DNA from: Sclerodactyla briareus
Lineage: Eukaryota; Echinodermata; Holothuroidea; Dendrochirotida; Sclerodactylidae
Length of the DNA stretch: 64,000 nucleotides
NCBI GenBank assembly: GCA_026419785.1
Contig: JAODTK010001255.1
Location: 186,001-250,000 of the forward strand
Direction of reading: 5' to 3'
Shown here: piece by piece, positions 35,481-46,554 of the stretch
How positions within the stretch are numbered: the first letter of the stretch is position 1
How the letters are laid out: each line of letters begins with the position of its first letter
Program-made: the position numbers and the translations under genes
Notes under the pieces: generated by a model
What the model was told of the DNA's origin: nothing
Database searches by the model: none
Seen by the model: the letters and a program-made list of their open reading frames with translations, nothing else

Positions 35481-36858
35481 AGCGCTGTAGCAAACGTGGG
35501 CGATAGCTGCAAGAAACAAATCCCCATCCTATCATTAATTAGGCCAATTAGTCATTCTCTGCTCCGAATGTAAACCACCATTGGCCAGATATACATCTAA
35601 AATCTCCTGGGTCGATCCAACCATCTATCGGGTCGGGAGCATGCGAGCAAATTTAAATGTTGAGGTTGGGGTGGTTTAACGAGATTGAGGTGGATTCGAC
35701 TCCTTGACTCGGAGAAAGTTGCTATATGATGCTTACTGAATCAGTAGCGAAACCAGGAGAGCGGGACTGCCCCAACCGAATTATCAGAGATTATCTGAGT
35801 AGATCGGTAACAATATGAATGCAGAAGAAACATGGTAGGCATACATGTGTTATATGGGGCGAGGGTGTTAAAGTGACGAACAGAATCATTTGGAAAAGGA
35901 CAATGAGTAATGAGCATACTTGCGGCCATTTAGTCATAATAATATATTTAAGAAATGACGCGGAGTATTAGCTGTTTAGATCAGGCACTGAACAGTTGAA
36001 CTCAAATTCAGTTGAACAGACGACGAAGGTTAATACTCCTTATTAAGTAATGTCATTTAAAAGAAAAGTCGCAAAAATTGCTCTCTCTTCCTGTTGTACA
36101 ACCCCCAAATCGAAGAAACCGAAAATCCCCTAGAATTACAATATCTCAAAATACAGCCTGTCTCCGAACACCCAGTAGGGCAACTTCTTCTACATGAGTA
36201 GTTCCATATATTCACGCAACAAAACAATTTTCGTTTTCCATGGTTGAGTTACTCTGAATGCGTTCGTTGTGATGAAGTAGATGATTTAATGGATATAGTC
36301 GAGACATCAGTTTCAAGTTTGTCTACGTCGAACTTGGTACAGAAACACACACACGGACGCACAGCCGCGAGCAGTCAGTTGGACATTCCAGGTTCCGAAA
36401 TGAGTGTTCCGATCCTCCAAGTTCACTGATAGTCTTTCGGAGAGGGGTGGGGAATGGCAGTCCCAGGAGCAGGTTGGGAATGGTTCACAGCCCTGCCTCG
36501 ATATCATCTGAGCACTATCGAGAAGAGAAGGCAGGTTTTGCTAGTGCCTATCCAAAAATCAATACGGATAGGGTTCCTTATGAGCCTACTGGCTTCCCGA
36601 AACCCGTCACGAAGGATAAATTCAAATAAAACAGAAGTTCCGTTGAAATGTGCACCTTGCCCAAATCTCCTCCGAGCGGCAGAAAGGAAAATTCAGAAAC
36701 TCAACAAAATACCTACAACACTATCAGAACCAGAAAACCCAGAGGATATCTAATGGAGATAACCGTTGATCCAGCAGAGAAGAAGACACAGAGAAGTGGA
36801 AAAGTACCTACCGAACTCCCGCAACGGCGCAGTCAGAAAACAGAAAGCCAAAGAGGAG

Positions 36859-37035
36859 CTACAACGGACTCTTGAAAGTTGAAATTAGACTGTTCAGGGC
36901 GGCCAAGAACGGGCAGGCAGCTAATACCCAATCATGTTTGAAATGATCTTCAACGAAACTGGCCATGCGCAGGAGCGTATCTGCAGTCAAACGGGGACGC
37001 GGGTCACTTTCTAAGCAGAGCGCCACTATCCGGTT
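36859..37035 (-). other. Open minus-strand stretch resembling the end of a protein kinase C-lobe
   Basis: The frame reads NRIVALCLESDPRPRLTADT then LLRMASFVEDHF and ends with a stop. The spacing C-L-x-x-D-P-x-x-R-x-T-A-x-x-L-L resembles subdomain XI of eukaryotic protein kinases, where an arginine after D-P-x-x is nearly invariant. That motif is short and common. No HRD, DFG or ATP-loop segment was found upstream on this strand, so this is a suggestion only. GGTATTAG near residue 48 could be a donor. Confidence 0.2.
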
Positions 37036-37059
37036 TGGCGCGGAGCGAGCGGCCAAGGG

Positions 37060-38880
37060 AAATTTTGACGGTTTTTACACCTCCAGATGCCGGGAATGGC
37101 CCCTTCGGGGGCCCGACGAGAGAACCGGTTGATACTCAAACTATCGGTTTAATAAAAACGGAGTGCCTGACTGGTGGTGGGATGTACACTAGCGACAAAA
37201 ATGATCATTGCACTGGAATATTTTTATCTAAAATATAAACAGACAGATTCACAACATATATAAACCAACGCCATTCGAGTGACAGCACATTCATTCTCTG
37301 ACAGCCAGCTCATACATATATGCTGACACTGAAACACACTCTCATTCATGGTCACTGGTATGCTTACAGATTGCCAGTATAGGTTATCTTGTTTAACTTC
37401 GAGAAACAAGAAAAAATGAATGTGACCATCGGTTCATGTTTGAATAACTGATGTGTATTGACATTGTGCAGTCCTCCCCTTTATAAACACACACATTCGA
37501 GCTCATACCACGCTGAGATCATGATCCAATGGCCTTATTACTTCGGTCTCCCCAGTTCAGACAGGAATGAGGGAAACGCACTTCGGCCGGTTTCGCGTTT
37601 TGACGAACGATTGGCGGCTGCAGCTGCTCGTCGAACTGCGCTACCAATGCATTAAAAAAAAAAAAACACGAACCATCGCCTGGAAACATCATGAGATTCC
37701 ATGCCAGGAGCAGTGACCTTTTTCGCACAAACGATTCCCCCCCCCACCATACCATTGCTGCGGCCGTTTCTTGTAAGAACATTGCGAATACTGTGGAATC
37801 GCCCTGCATTCTCTCTGACATTTCTTCCTCACAGGTATTTGAATGCACGATCAGAGAGACCGTCGATCGTTCGAAAAGTGGGGAGGGGGGGGGGGAGAAG
37901 AAGTGAATGTAATTCACTATCAGCGGAGAGCCACTAGTGTTGGCCGGTAGAGCGTCCTTCCAATTTTTTTTGGCTAGATCATGATGAATGAATAGGAAAT
38001 GACACTTGCCAGGCCGAATTGCACAAATAGGAAGTGCAATTTAGTGAGAAAGAAGAAAAAAATGTGAAGGGTGTTACCCGGCAGGTATAGGCGCGAACTA
38101 GCACCACTATCTATGACCTCTTTATATTTTCATAAGATATGTCAGCAAGGGATTTCAACCTAAAGACCAAGAACCCACTCCAAGTTTACAATTTACGTAA
38201 ACAGGGGGAGCTAGGAATTGACCCAACCACCCTCATTTTTAGCCGTTAATATCGCTGACAGGAAGTGACAATATGTGGAATAATGTACACACCCGTTGTG
38301 ATGAAATGCTGAGATACATTTGCAGGGTACCTAAGCGGAACCCAATCATTGCTAGGCACGAATCGTTTTAGAAAGTCTCGAGGTGAGAAATAGGTAACTC
38401 AGATTGCAGGAAATAGTACTTTCGGTAATTTGCTTCAGTGGCGTAGCATGATTTTTTTTCCAGGGGGAGGCGCGTGGAGGAAGGAGGGGGTGGAGGGGTA
38501 CCGTCATCAATAGGCCCGTCGATTTATTACTATCTTGCGGGAAGCCAGCATGGGTGAGTGCGTAGCGTACACAGACATTCGGGAAATAAAGGCCACCTAG
38601 TGTTAGAAAAGGAATACTTCCCATCTTCCCTGATTTATTTCACGGAGTGATACGGTGACCGTATAGCCTTTATATATCTTTTTGTAGGGGCAGGCTAGAC
38701 ATTGAAATGGTGAAGATCGGTCATATGATCCGATTAAAATTACCAAATCTCAAAAGTTGTCCCAAATCCATTGGAAGTGACGAGAGAAGGGAACCCACAT
38801 TCTTGTGGGCACTCAGTTTAGATATTTTGGGTAGTAAAACATTTCACTTTCGGCTACCCCATGCTTTTTATTTCTAGGGG
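37060..38880. other. Spacer; no supported gene
   Basis: Contains an A run at 37653-37664, C run near 37738-37745, and G runs near 37881-37893. Near 38438-38475 a GTGGCGTAGCATGATTTTTT plus G-rich sequence resembles the edge of a dispersed invertebrate repeat, but the other edge is not found. Confidence 0.35.
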
Positions 38881-38884
38881 GGCC

Positions 38885-39400
38885 ATCGGGGCAAAAAAAG
38901 ACCATCGCCGCAAGAAAAGATTTATACCAATCAAAAAATTACATAAACCCCGTCACACAATCAAGGACCAGCCGCAAAAGAGACGATTCCGCCGAACGAA
39001 AGGATATTCTCAAGCCAGAAGTCAAGACCGCGAAAAGATCTATCCCTGGCCACACAAGCTCCTACGCAGAGAACAAATCCCATCATAAGGACATTGCCGG
39101 ACAGAACGACGGGCCATTCTGCCTAAAAGACCGTTCGCGCAACAGGACGATTTTCGCCCAAAGACGGATGCACAAAAAGACGAATATCGCAAAAATACGA
39201 ATTTCGCGGAAAAAACCGATACCCTCCCGTGAGAACAACTCCCGGCCAAAAGACGCCAAACGAAACGGGGGACAATTGTTGTGTCAAAGGACATGTAAGG
39301 CTAAAGTACGCCCTCCCGTAAACTCACAACTCCCGTCAAAGACCATCTCGCGGAGAAGGACGTTTCTCGTCAGAAGAGGTAAGATTAGGAAGGAAAACAG
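38885..39400 (+). repeat. Degenerate ~18-bp minisatellite, AAAAGACGATTTCGCC-like
   Basis: Successive diverged units such as AAAAGAgACGATTCCGCCG, AAAAGACCGTTCGCGC, AACAGGACGATTTTCGCCC, AAAAAGACGAATATCGC and AAAAATACGAATTTCGCGG recur every 16-21 bases. The strand bias (A/G-rich top strand) produces lysine/arginine-rich frames at 38861-39088 and 39168-39425, which are therefore not genes. Confidence 0.75.
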
Positions 39401-39419
39401 AAGGCGTACTTTCAGAAAT

Positions 39420-40160
39420 AGGTAGCGCGGGAATTTTATGAATTACCAAGTGTGCTATGGTACGGCCGGGAGTCGTTGCGCAAGTTCGGTTTTTCAGATG
39501 CCTTTTTCGTAAACAAAAGGTGAGGAGCACTGCATGACAAGAGTAAAATGGCTAGCATTATGGAACCAAAACGGCTACCCGTTAGCCGGAAAAAGCAATG
39601 TGCGCAATGACTACTGCAGCATTAAAAACCACATGACATTCAACGGCCAAGCGCCGCCGTGTGACTGCTACGGGGAAAGTTTAATCAATTTGGACTTGTC
39701 CATTTTCCAGTATCAGTCATATATAATATACATGTGCCTGATGTAGGCTCAGTCATCAAATCCATTACTGGTAGTTAGCCTAGGCCTTTTGGATAACAGT
39801 ATTCAACTCCCAATACCATTATTCCACCCCACGCGGTCTCAAAATAGAAGTGCATTATGTGCCCAAAGTATTTCAGTACTTCTTAGCGAACTGACAATAA
39901 TTGACTGGTTTCGTGTATGCTGAGCTCAATAACGATACTTTCAGAGAGTCGAATCTATGGCGAACACCAATCCAAATACTTCTCGTCTGTTAAATGAAAA
40001 ACTGCCAACCCTAACTTGCGCAACGTACCGGCCGTACCATGTGCACAACGATTTGGTATTCATAAAATTCCCGCGCTGCCTATTTATTTATTTATATGAA
40101 AGAAGCCCTCGTATATTCTTCCTAAACGGTCCTTTAGCAGAAGGGCGATCTGTCGAAAGG
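39420..40160. other. Spacer; nothing recognised
   Basis: No coding or repeat signal that I can support. Confidence 0.4.
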
Positions 40161-40164
40161 TAGC

Positions 40165-40260
40165 GGAATGTTGTGGCAATTGCTTGATTCGTGATCGCCA
40201 ATCGCGCGTCTTTTCTTTGGGCATACGGCGAGCCTCCCGGTGGACGATCAGTTCCACTCC
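40165..40260 (+). pseudogene. LINE C-terminal fragment (FGH-x-x-x-LPVDDP type)
   Basis: In shifting frames the plus strand encodes a VIANR / LFFGH / LPVDD series. Its nucleotides match 50076-50150 (both contain CGTGATCG-CAATCGCGC-like, TTTGGGCATA and GCCTCCCGGTGGACGATC). The FGH motif followed by LP-x-D-x-P is typical of the last ~60 residues of several LINE RT proteins. Only the tail is left, and it runs straight into a TIR remnant. Confidence 0.55.
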
Positions 40261-40261
40261 A

Positions 40262-40307
40262 TCCGATAAATCTATCGCATCGTATCGCACAAGTGTGAAC
40301 AGCTTAA
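40262..40307 (-). mobile_element. TIR remnant ending in TTAA
   Basis: CGATAAATCTATCGCATCGT followed by ATCGCACAAGTGTGAACAGC and then TTAA. It is the same terminal sequence as the right end of the 49281-50609 element. Confidence 0.6.
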
Positions 40308-40488
40308 AAAGCAGTTACTTTTGAACGCAATTCTACAACCCTACTCAGTGTTTTTACGGAATACTGACATGCTGATTGGCTAAGCCAGTCACGAACGGTC
40401 CTTTATTCGGCAACAAACAGTCAGTATCCTTAGTAGACCTGTTCAAGTTGTCGGTCATCTTGGAATAACCCAAAGCAGCGGGTCAGAG

Positions 40489-40920
40489 TAAAGGGCCGGT
40501 CACACTATAACGAGTTTCTATCGTTCTGCTACACTACACGATCTTTTTAGATTTAAGGCTGAACTAGGAAGGAGAGGGTCTGTGTGGTAACAATTGTTCA
40601 TGAATATAGTACATTATCACAATACCAGCTTCAAGATCGAAAGTGTTCGAAAACTCATTCCTGAATGAAGTCCATCGAAGAATGTAAGAGTCGTACGATA
40701 ATCGTTGAGATCACGATAAATAGGAATATATGAGTATCAAAACGGCGGAAGGCTGTTCCACATTGGAATGGTTTGGCCTTTGGCAAAAGCGAATCGAGTC
40801 CCCATCATGTGGCAGGGTGTTCCAGCCGTCGTATTAATAGGCCCGGTATTAATCGGCATGAACCAATAATATTGGATCGCTTGCACGACACGATCTCGGT
40901 ATAGTGTGAACGGCCCTTAA
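40489..40920. mobile_element. 424-bp MITE with ~25-bp TIRs, TTAA-type flank
   Basis: The left end GGGCCGGTCACACTATAACG (from 40493) pairs with the reverse complement of the right end, GGGCCGTTCACACTATACCG (to 40916). TTAA follows on the right (40917-40920) and TAAA precedes on the left, consistent with a decayed TTAA target duplication. The interior has no coding frame and short CGATC-rich words near both ends. TTAA targeting and GGG/CCC-type ends suggest a piggyBac-related non-autonomous element; the assignment is inference. Confidence 0.75.
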
Positions 40921-40939
40921 CAAACAATCGAATACTTGC

Positions 40940-41700
40940 TCGATTTGTTGTGGTCATAAGTAAAGCAGTACTTTTCAAACGCAAATGTGAGGTTGGTGAC
41001 TTTGGGAGTGATGTTTACCCGGCGCAGATCCTGTTCCAGTATACGCGCGCTTCCAAAAGATCGCACTGCCTCAACGGAATAGAACGGGCGAAACGAAGCG
41101 TCGCTCGCTGCATTGGTGAACGCATGTTCACCACGCGCGAAACTACCATTCGGAAGAGGGGTTTGTATGCGTTCCGTGTGATGAAAGTACGCCACAGCAC
41201 GCATGCCAATCTTTTGTGAATGGTGCGCAATGCAATTCACTTCGATCGTTCGAACTAACGCAAAAGTTACCTAGCTGCTTATTTATGTTAAGAGAAGATA
41301 CAAAGATAAGCGCCTGCGCCTAGTCCGTTAGTACCTATTCATAAGTCTCGACGTTTATTCGCCAGTAACAAGTTCTCCCAAGTGCAGTTTTCCTTAAGGT
41401 AAAGTTCGGTGAATTTCGGAAGTCATGTTACCGCGCTAATCCGGCTCTCAGTATAACGCGGGCCAGGGGGGCTACTGCCTAACGGAATACCAAACGGGCG
41501 AAAACGACGTGTGCGCGTTTGCATTCCTGACGTCATGTTCACACGCGCAAAACCCTACTGTGGTTTGTATGCGTCTCAGTGGAAAAACGCACAAGCACGC
41601 ATGATAATAGTGGTAGGCATGCCGCAATGCAATTTATTCGATCGAACTAACGCAAGTTACCCTACTGCGTATTTTAAGTTCAGAGATACAAAGATATAGA
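40940..41700 (+). repeat. Two diverged direct copies of a ~430-bp sequence
   Basis: About 40960-41300 aligns with 41398-41697. Both contain TAACGGAAT/CAACGGAAT, ACGGGCGAAA, a CATGTTCAC-ACGCGC stretch, GGTTTGTATGCGT, CACAAGCACGCATG, GCAATGCAATT, GATCG-ACTAACGCAA and AGATACAAAGATA. The following TTTATTCGCCAGT words (41355, 41891) extend the similarity beyond each copy. Indels and substitutions are both common, so this is an older duplication than the 4.1-kb one. Confidence 0.8.
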
Positions 41701-41726
41701 TCTAGAGATATTAATATCTCTAGATC
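41699..41726. repeat. Perfect 28-nt palindrome
   Basis: GATCTAGAGATATT is followed immediately by its exact reverse complement AATATCTCTAGATC, with no loop. It sits exactly at the end of the second ~430-bp repeat copy. It may be a recombination or breakage scar, or a dyad protein site. Confidence 0.95.
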
Positions 41727-41884
41727 GTTTGGGTGTAATTCGCAATTTCGGGGTCGTATTTTGTAGAATTGGAATAATCTACAGCAGGTCGACTTTACTG
41801 TCATAAACAGTCTCGACTCTGAAAATCAGCTTAATAAACGAACTCGACTGCGATCGGCCGTTATTTAGCGAAAGCCAGAGCCTG

Positions 41885-42590
41885 ACTGTTTATTCGCCAG
41901 TTAAAATCCCCAGTTGCAGTTTATTATTAACTGGAAAAAAGGGGTTTTTGAATCGAAGAGTGGGGAGCAGAATGATACACCTCGCCCCGACACTTTTCAC
42001 CTGTGGCATGACGCTTCCCCTCCAGCCCCGCATCCCCAAGGTTTCTACGCCCTTCATTAAGGGCAAATAGAATGATTTATTCAAATTAAGGACTGTGCTG
42101 CATGGTTGGGTTTTTCCCTCTCGTGGGATTTTCAAACGGCCGGCGAGAATAGCATTGTTGTAAACAAGTTTCTGGGACCGAAATAGAATAAAAATGAAGT
42201 TAGGAAAAGAAGGTGGCCTGCGGCCATCTTGAATCTTTCGGTTGAATTGTCACTATTGTAAGAGATAGGTTATAAAAAAAATCCGTCCATGTAGCGCTAG
42301 TTAGAGCATCAGTATAATTTATGCTAACAAGAGGCTTGATGTGTGATGCTTTGCCACTCTACAAATAAATTCATAAACATGTTAACCAATAGATGATGAT
42401 TTAATATACAATCGAAAAATTCGACCCCCTGGGACCTTTCTCCAGCCTAAGTAAACTGTAACTGATGTAATTAAAACTGAACAGCCCGACTAAAACAAGA
42501 ACTATCGTACACATACGTGACGGTAAGTATGAATCAAGATTCCTGTGCATTATGTTACTAATGGTACCGGATGGATACAGCCACCCCACA
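41885..42590. other. Spacer; no supported gene
   Basis: It begins with the TTTATTCGCCAGT word shared with 41355. No coding signal is recognised beyond short frames. Confidence 0.35.
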
Positions 42591-42594
42591 ACAC

Positions 42595-42785
42595 CTCCAA
42601 TGAATTTGGGTAAACTGACCCAAGATTAGGTCAGGAGGAATCACGCCAAATCTTAGGCCACAGTTCGAACCAGGTTGTGTCAAATGGGACCTCATAATCG
42701 GGTCAAATTATGATCCAAATTATGTTAGGGTCCCTCCCGACCCAAATCTACGTCAATTCGACCCATATGTTTCAAAGTGTATTGT
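42595..42785. mobile_element. Small fold-back MITE (~190 bp)
   Basis: The left arm (TTTGGGTAAACTGACCC, then AAGATTAGGTCAGGAGG, 42602-42637) resembles the reverse complement of the right arm (42726-42780: GGGTCGAATTGACGTAG, then ATTTGGGTCGGGAGGG). The right-arm sequence recurs at 63806-63870. Short, non-coding and palindromic, as expected of a MITE. Confidence 0.6.
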
Positions 42786-42789
42786 CATT

Positions 42790-43815
42790 CCAAGGTCACA
42801 AGTCGATAGTTCGGTCGAGAACTATGGCTACTTCACTTCTCACCAATTCCTCCTCTAAGGCGGCCTGCATTTCCTTTGGAGTCTACCAAATCCAACGTGA
42901 ATGTTGGCGGTCTATCTGCCGCAGTTGCGGATCTTTGCCTTTCAATCACATTACGGGTTGTGACAACCTTAATTTTTGAATCCACACATCTGAACAGAGC
43001 AAACGATATGAATAAACCGACAAGTATACTTACTGCTCAGGCACGCCCGTATGAGTTTCGATCGAGTTTTAATTATCATTTTTTTTTTTCATAAATGCGA
43101 AGCGAAAACGCAATTGATTAATTTAGCCCGTCTATGCTCGAGCGTTCACTTGCCCAGGCTAACAGGCACCGTCCTATTATTCACTGAGTGTTGTGTGGAA
43201 ACATTTCCTCTTATTAACTCGCTTCATGGGTAGACTTTGTGCTACCCAGTATTGTTCCATATAATTGGATTTTTTTCTCTGCCTACTGCTGTACTCGTCC
43301 GCATCTCTACAAATAACCAATTGTAGCTATTCAAACACTATTTATGTTAATTCCTATGGCGCCGCATCCCGCTATACACCTATGGGTGCGAAGGTGCGGC
43401 ATCACTCCTTGAATGTCAGATTTGCGAGAGCCTAGACAGAATAAATTATCTGACTATTCTGTATTCGGTCTTGTGAGATAATATGGGTTTCTATCGACCG
43501 AAACAAACATTACGTTGCACCACAGCGAAGTAATCAATATACCAATACGGCATAATTCTGCAGCACTCATCACCGCAATCCATTCCATGGAGCCATATAT
43601 CGTCCAGTTTCATTTCTATGGCTATCGCGCCAGCGGAATCAGTATAATCGCTTCCTAAAAAGCTTCGTATATCTTTAAAATAAGAGATTCCCGAATTTCT
43701 ATCAGTACCCGCAGCCGCACCTACGGCATTCTATCCTAACGGGCTAAATTCCATATAACGGCCTGATCGGGGTGCGTTAAAAACCATAAGCTCCTTGTCT
43801 GCGGGAAAATGAATG
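42790..43815. other. Spacer; nothing recognised
   Basis: No supported gene or repeat, apart from a T run at 43078-43090. Confidence 0.4.
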
Positions 43816-43819
43816 TGGA

Positions 43820-45390
43820 AAGTATAGATTGAGTCTGAGTCGTGATCGAGGTTCCGTGATATTAGAGAGTTTGGGTTAGTTGGTGCAAGTGATCACGATA
43901 TCATAGTTTCGAAGTCGTGTCTGGTACCAGCGATTAGATCGTTCCTTGTTTCTCGGAGAGCCGATTATTGGGATGGCATTTCTGGGTGTCTGAGTAAGTC
44001 CTAAATTGTTAGAAAATTTTGAATGGTGTTGACCAGGTGAGGGTTTCAGGAGATGGCTGAGCGTTCTTAATACCTATTTTCCGCTGGTATTCACTCAGGA
44101 GACTTGGATAATTTCAGTGAAGATCGTGCTGCTGTGTGCCTAATAATACTATTGCGGTATAGTATGTTCGCCTGACAGTGATAGAGGAGGAAACGGAAAG
44201 AAATTAAAAGTGCGTGAAGCTTCTGGTCAGGAGGGAGTTTTACCCTCTCTTATGATATCTCTTGATGACTGTTGTATGTTCGATTTTAGCTATTAACTTC
44301 AAATGAAAATCTTTGCAAGGAGGTGTTGTTCTGGATGATGGATCAGTGAGAGCAAATGATTCTCCGTTTTCAAGAGAGGAAATCGGTTCATCCTCGTAAT
44401 TACATGGTCTCAATAATAAATATCTCGTTTTTATGTAGGCGACTTTTCACGAAGACATTGCTCAAACCGCTTTATGAATATTACCCCCCCCCCTTGAATC
44501 ATTTAGTGATTGTCACACCCGTGCAATATATAGCACGCACCTCTTGTTGTTCTTCCCGACGCACCTTTCCGTACGTCACTTCATCGGGTCTCCTGGGGGA
44601 CTACCCAATATGGTGCCAAATACGGCGCTCGATACTCTTCACAAGTCACCTACAAGGTACCCCTTTGGACACGTAGGTAGCGCGGGACATTCAGGAGACA
44701 TGCCTTGTGTCAAACAGACATGCTTGCCCAACAGCATAGTGTTGTCTGCAATGTGTTGGAATCCATTATTTAGGATCATTATGGTCGAATTTTTCAGTAT
44801 AGTCTGAGTCGGGGTTCTCAGCATGGTTTCAGGGAAACACCGTTCGAGTTTGACTAATTTCTTGGAATCCATGAAAGATGTTACTAGTGCAGTAGACAAA
44901 GGCACTACGTTGATATACTTTTCCTATACTTCCAAAAGCTTTTGACGAGGTTCCTCATTGAGCGTCGCTTGCTCCAATTGAAAAGTTTTTGGCATTAGGG
45001 GAATGTCCTCAAGTGGATTCGTCATAGCTCCTTATAGGGAACAACGAGTGTCATCAATGGGCCTTCGTCTCCTTGGCAAGGTCAATAGTGGTGTCCTTAG
45101 GATCGTCTTGTGCCATCGTTTTCTGGCATCCCAGAGTTAAAAGCTGTGGACGATACCAGTTGATCTGGAGGTTGCTTCGAACAAAGATGATGCAAACGGT
45201 TTTAAAGAATCTTGATATAATCTCCCAATGGTTTCCGATGCAAAGGCTTCTCAATGTTGATAACTGCGACAGTTGCATGTTGGTTTCCCACAATCCAACG
45301 CTTCCTTCAGTAAATAGCCAAAATATTCTCGGGTGAATTCAATAAAGGATCTCGGAGTTCATTTGTGTTTCCTTCCTGTTTAGTCTTTGG
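43820..45390 (+). pseudogene. CR1/Jockey-like LINE, family 1 copy 1 (3'-truncated)
   Basis: Nucleotide similarity to 61020-62480 on the same strand is clear. Shared words are GGTGCaAGTGATCaCGATAT, CTCCTTGTTTC-CG-GAG, GAtTTGGATAATTTCAG, and a segment encoding TNFLESMKDVTSAVDKGTT that matches LMEDVTSAVDNGS in copy 3. RT landmarks are the HPRNYMVSII segment (44390), degraded F-D-E-V-P-H near 44945, and a VDDT catalytic box at 45146-45157. The last part ends at EKDLGVH-like coding near 45360. Poly-C at 44485-44494 interrupts the RT finger region. It is shifted in every frame, with no intact ORF and no 3' end. Confidence 0.8.
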
Positions 45391-45492
45391 AATTCAAACG
45401 ACGCCCGTTCGTACTTAGTCCCTAGCCTGCTCCCTAAGGATTGAACAGGTAGTTGCGTGATAACTCACTACCTTCCAAGAAACTTCCGCTAT

Positions 45493-45774
45493 CTAAGATT
45501 GTGTGATAGGCGTGTCCACACCATTGGCGGCCAATCCAAGCAGGTTTGATATCTTTACGGCGAGGGGCTCGCCCGGCCGCAGGATGTCTACAACCAAGTC
45601 ATCATTGAGAGGGATGTCGACTGTTCCAACAGTATCGCCCTTTGCCACAGTGCAGCAGAAATTTTCGATTTTCGGATGATCGAATCCTTCCTCAGTCATG
45701 GACATCGTGAGAAATATTCGAGGCTTGTTAGAGTAGGGTATAAAGTTGATAAGTAGTACATCAAGGATAGACAT
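45493..45774 (-). other. 93-codon open frame, protein-like, unrecognised
   Basis: It starts MSILDVLLINFIPYSNKPRI and ends with a TAG. It includes IENFCCTVAKGDTVGTVDIP and VVDILRPGEPLAVKIS-like segments with balanced composition and codon use. No family is recognised. It lies between two LINE relics, so it could be an unrelated exon, part of a retroelement ORF1, or chance. No clear splice acceptor was found immediately upstream. Confidence 0.3.
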
Positions 45775-46029
45775 TTGCGGAAGTCAGACCGAGTTCCATT
45801 CTACTGAGAAACTAGCAGTAAGTATAGTTGGATCACTTATTGAACGTAATCTGCAAGGCTGTAGCCTGTATGAGAAGTTTTACATATAGGACGCGAATAC
45901 TATGTGAAAAATATGACTTGCAAGCGAACAGAGAAAAACAGGTGGCCCCCATCCGTCACTCACTCACGCATGGAAGCAAGTGTTGAACGAAACAAAGCCG
46001 CTTCCACCCTCCGCTTGGAATTGCCCGAC

Positions 46030-46420
46030 CCGGGCGAGCGATCAGCATGGGCCTAGTTATCCCCCCCACCCCCCCCCCCCCCCCTCCCCCAAGAAACCCG
46101 TCCTGAGTACCCTCGAAGCTGCGCTAACCATGAGCTATGAGGGCGTTCCGTCAGACGGCCCAAACCACCCGATCCCGACATGACACAGTGGACAGGATCG
46201 TCCGCCGGCGTGCCAATCGCAACTCGGACAACTGACCTCCACCCCATCCACGCCTAACCGAGAACCCTGACATGGGTACAGGATTCTGCCAGCGGTAATC
46301 AAGGATGCGGCGAAATCGTCTCCTGACCTCAGGCTCTCATGAAGCAGAAGTTCACTAATGATACTGTAGAGGTTATCGAATGACTTGGTGACTTCCACGT
46401 TCTCGCCCAATAAATGGACA
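46030..46420 (-). pseudogene. LINE RT C-terminal fragment (LP-x-DDPVH type)
   Basis: Minus-strand frames give LLGENVEVTKSFDNLYSI and GDDFAASLITAGRI, resembling the YLG and R-x-x-x-A-x-x-I thumb region. They continue with SVVRVAIGTPADDPVHCVMS, then RPHSSWLAQLRGYSGRV. The latter matches the plus-strand fragment at 50100-50285, including PSSWLVQQRGGYLRRV. A 22-base C/G run at 46061-46085 lies at its end. Frames shift at least twice. Confidence 0.6.
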
Positions 46421-46554
46421 AACCCGCAACACTGTCCAAGATTCCACCAAAAGACCGGATCTTAAGCCTGTGTCACACCAATCAAACTAGAGTGTGCAGG
46501 CGGGTGAACTGAAATAGCCTTTGTGGACCTTATTTTAGAGGAAGCACATTATAG

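Noticed and set aside
38861-39425. Arg/Lys-rich frames suggesting a basic nuclear protein
   Set aside because: They arise from an 18-bp degenerate tandem repeat with A/G bias.
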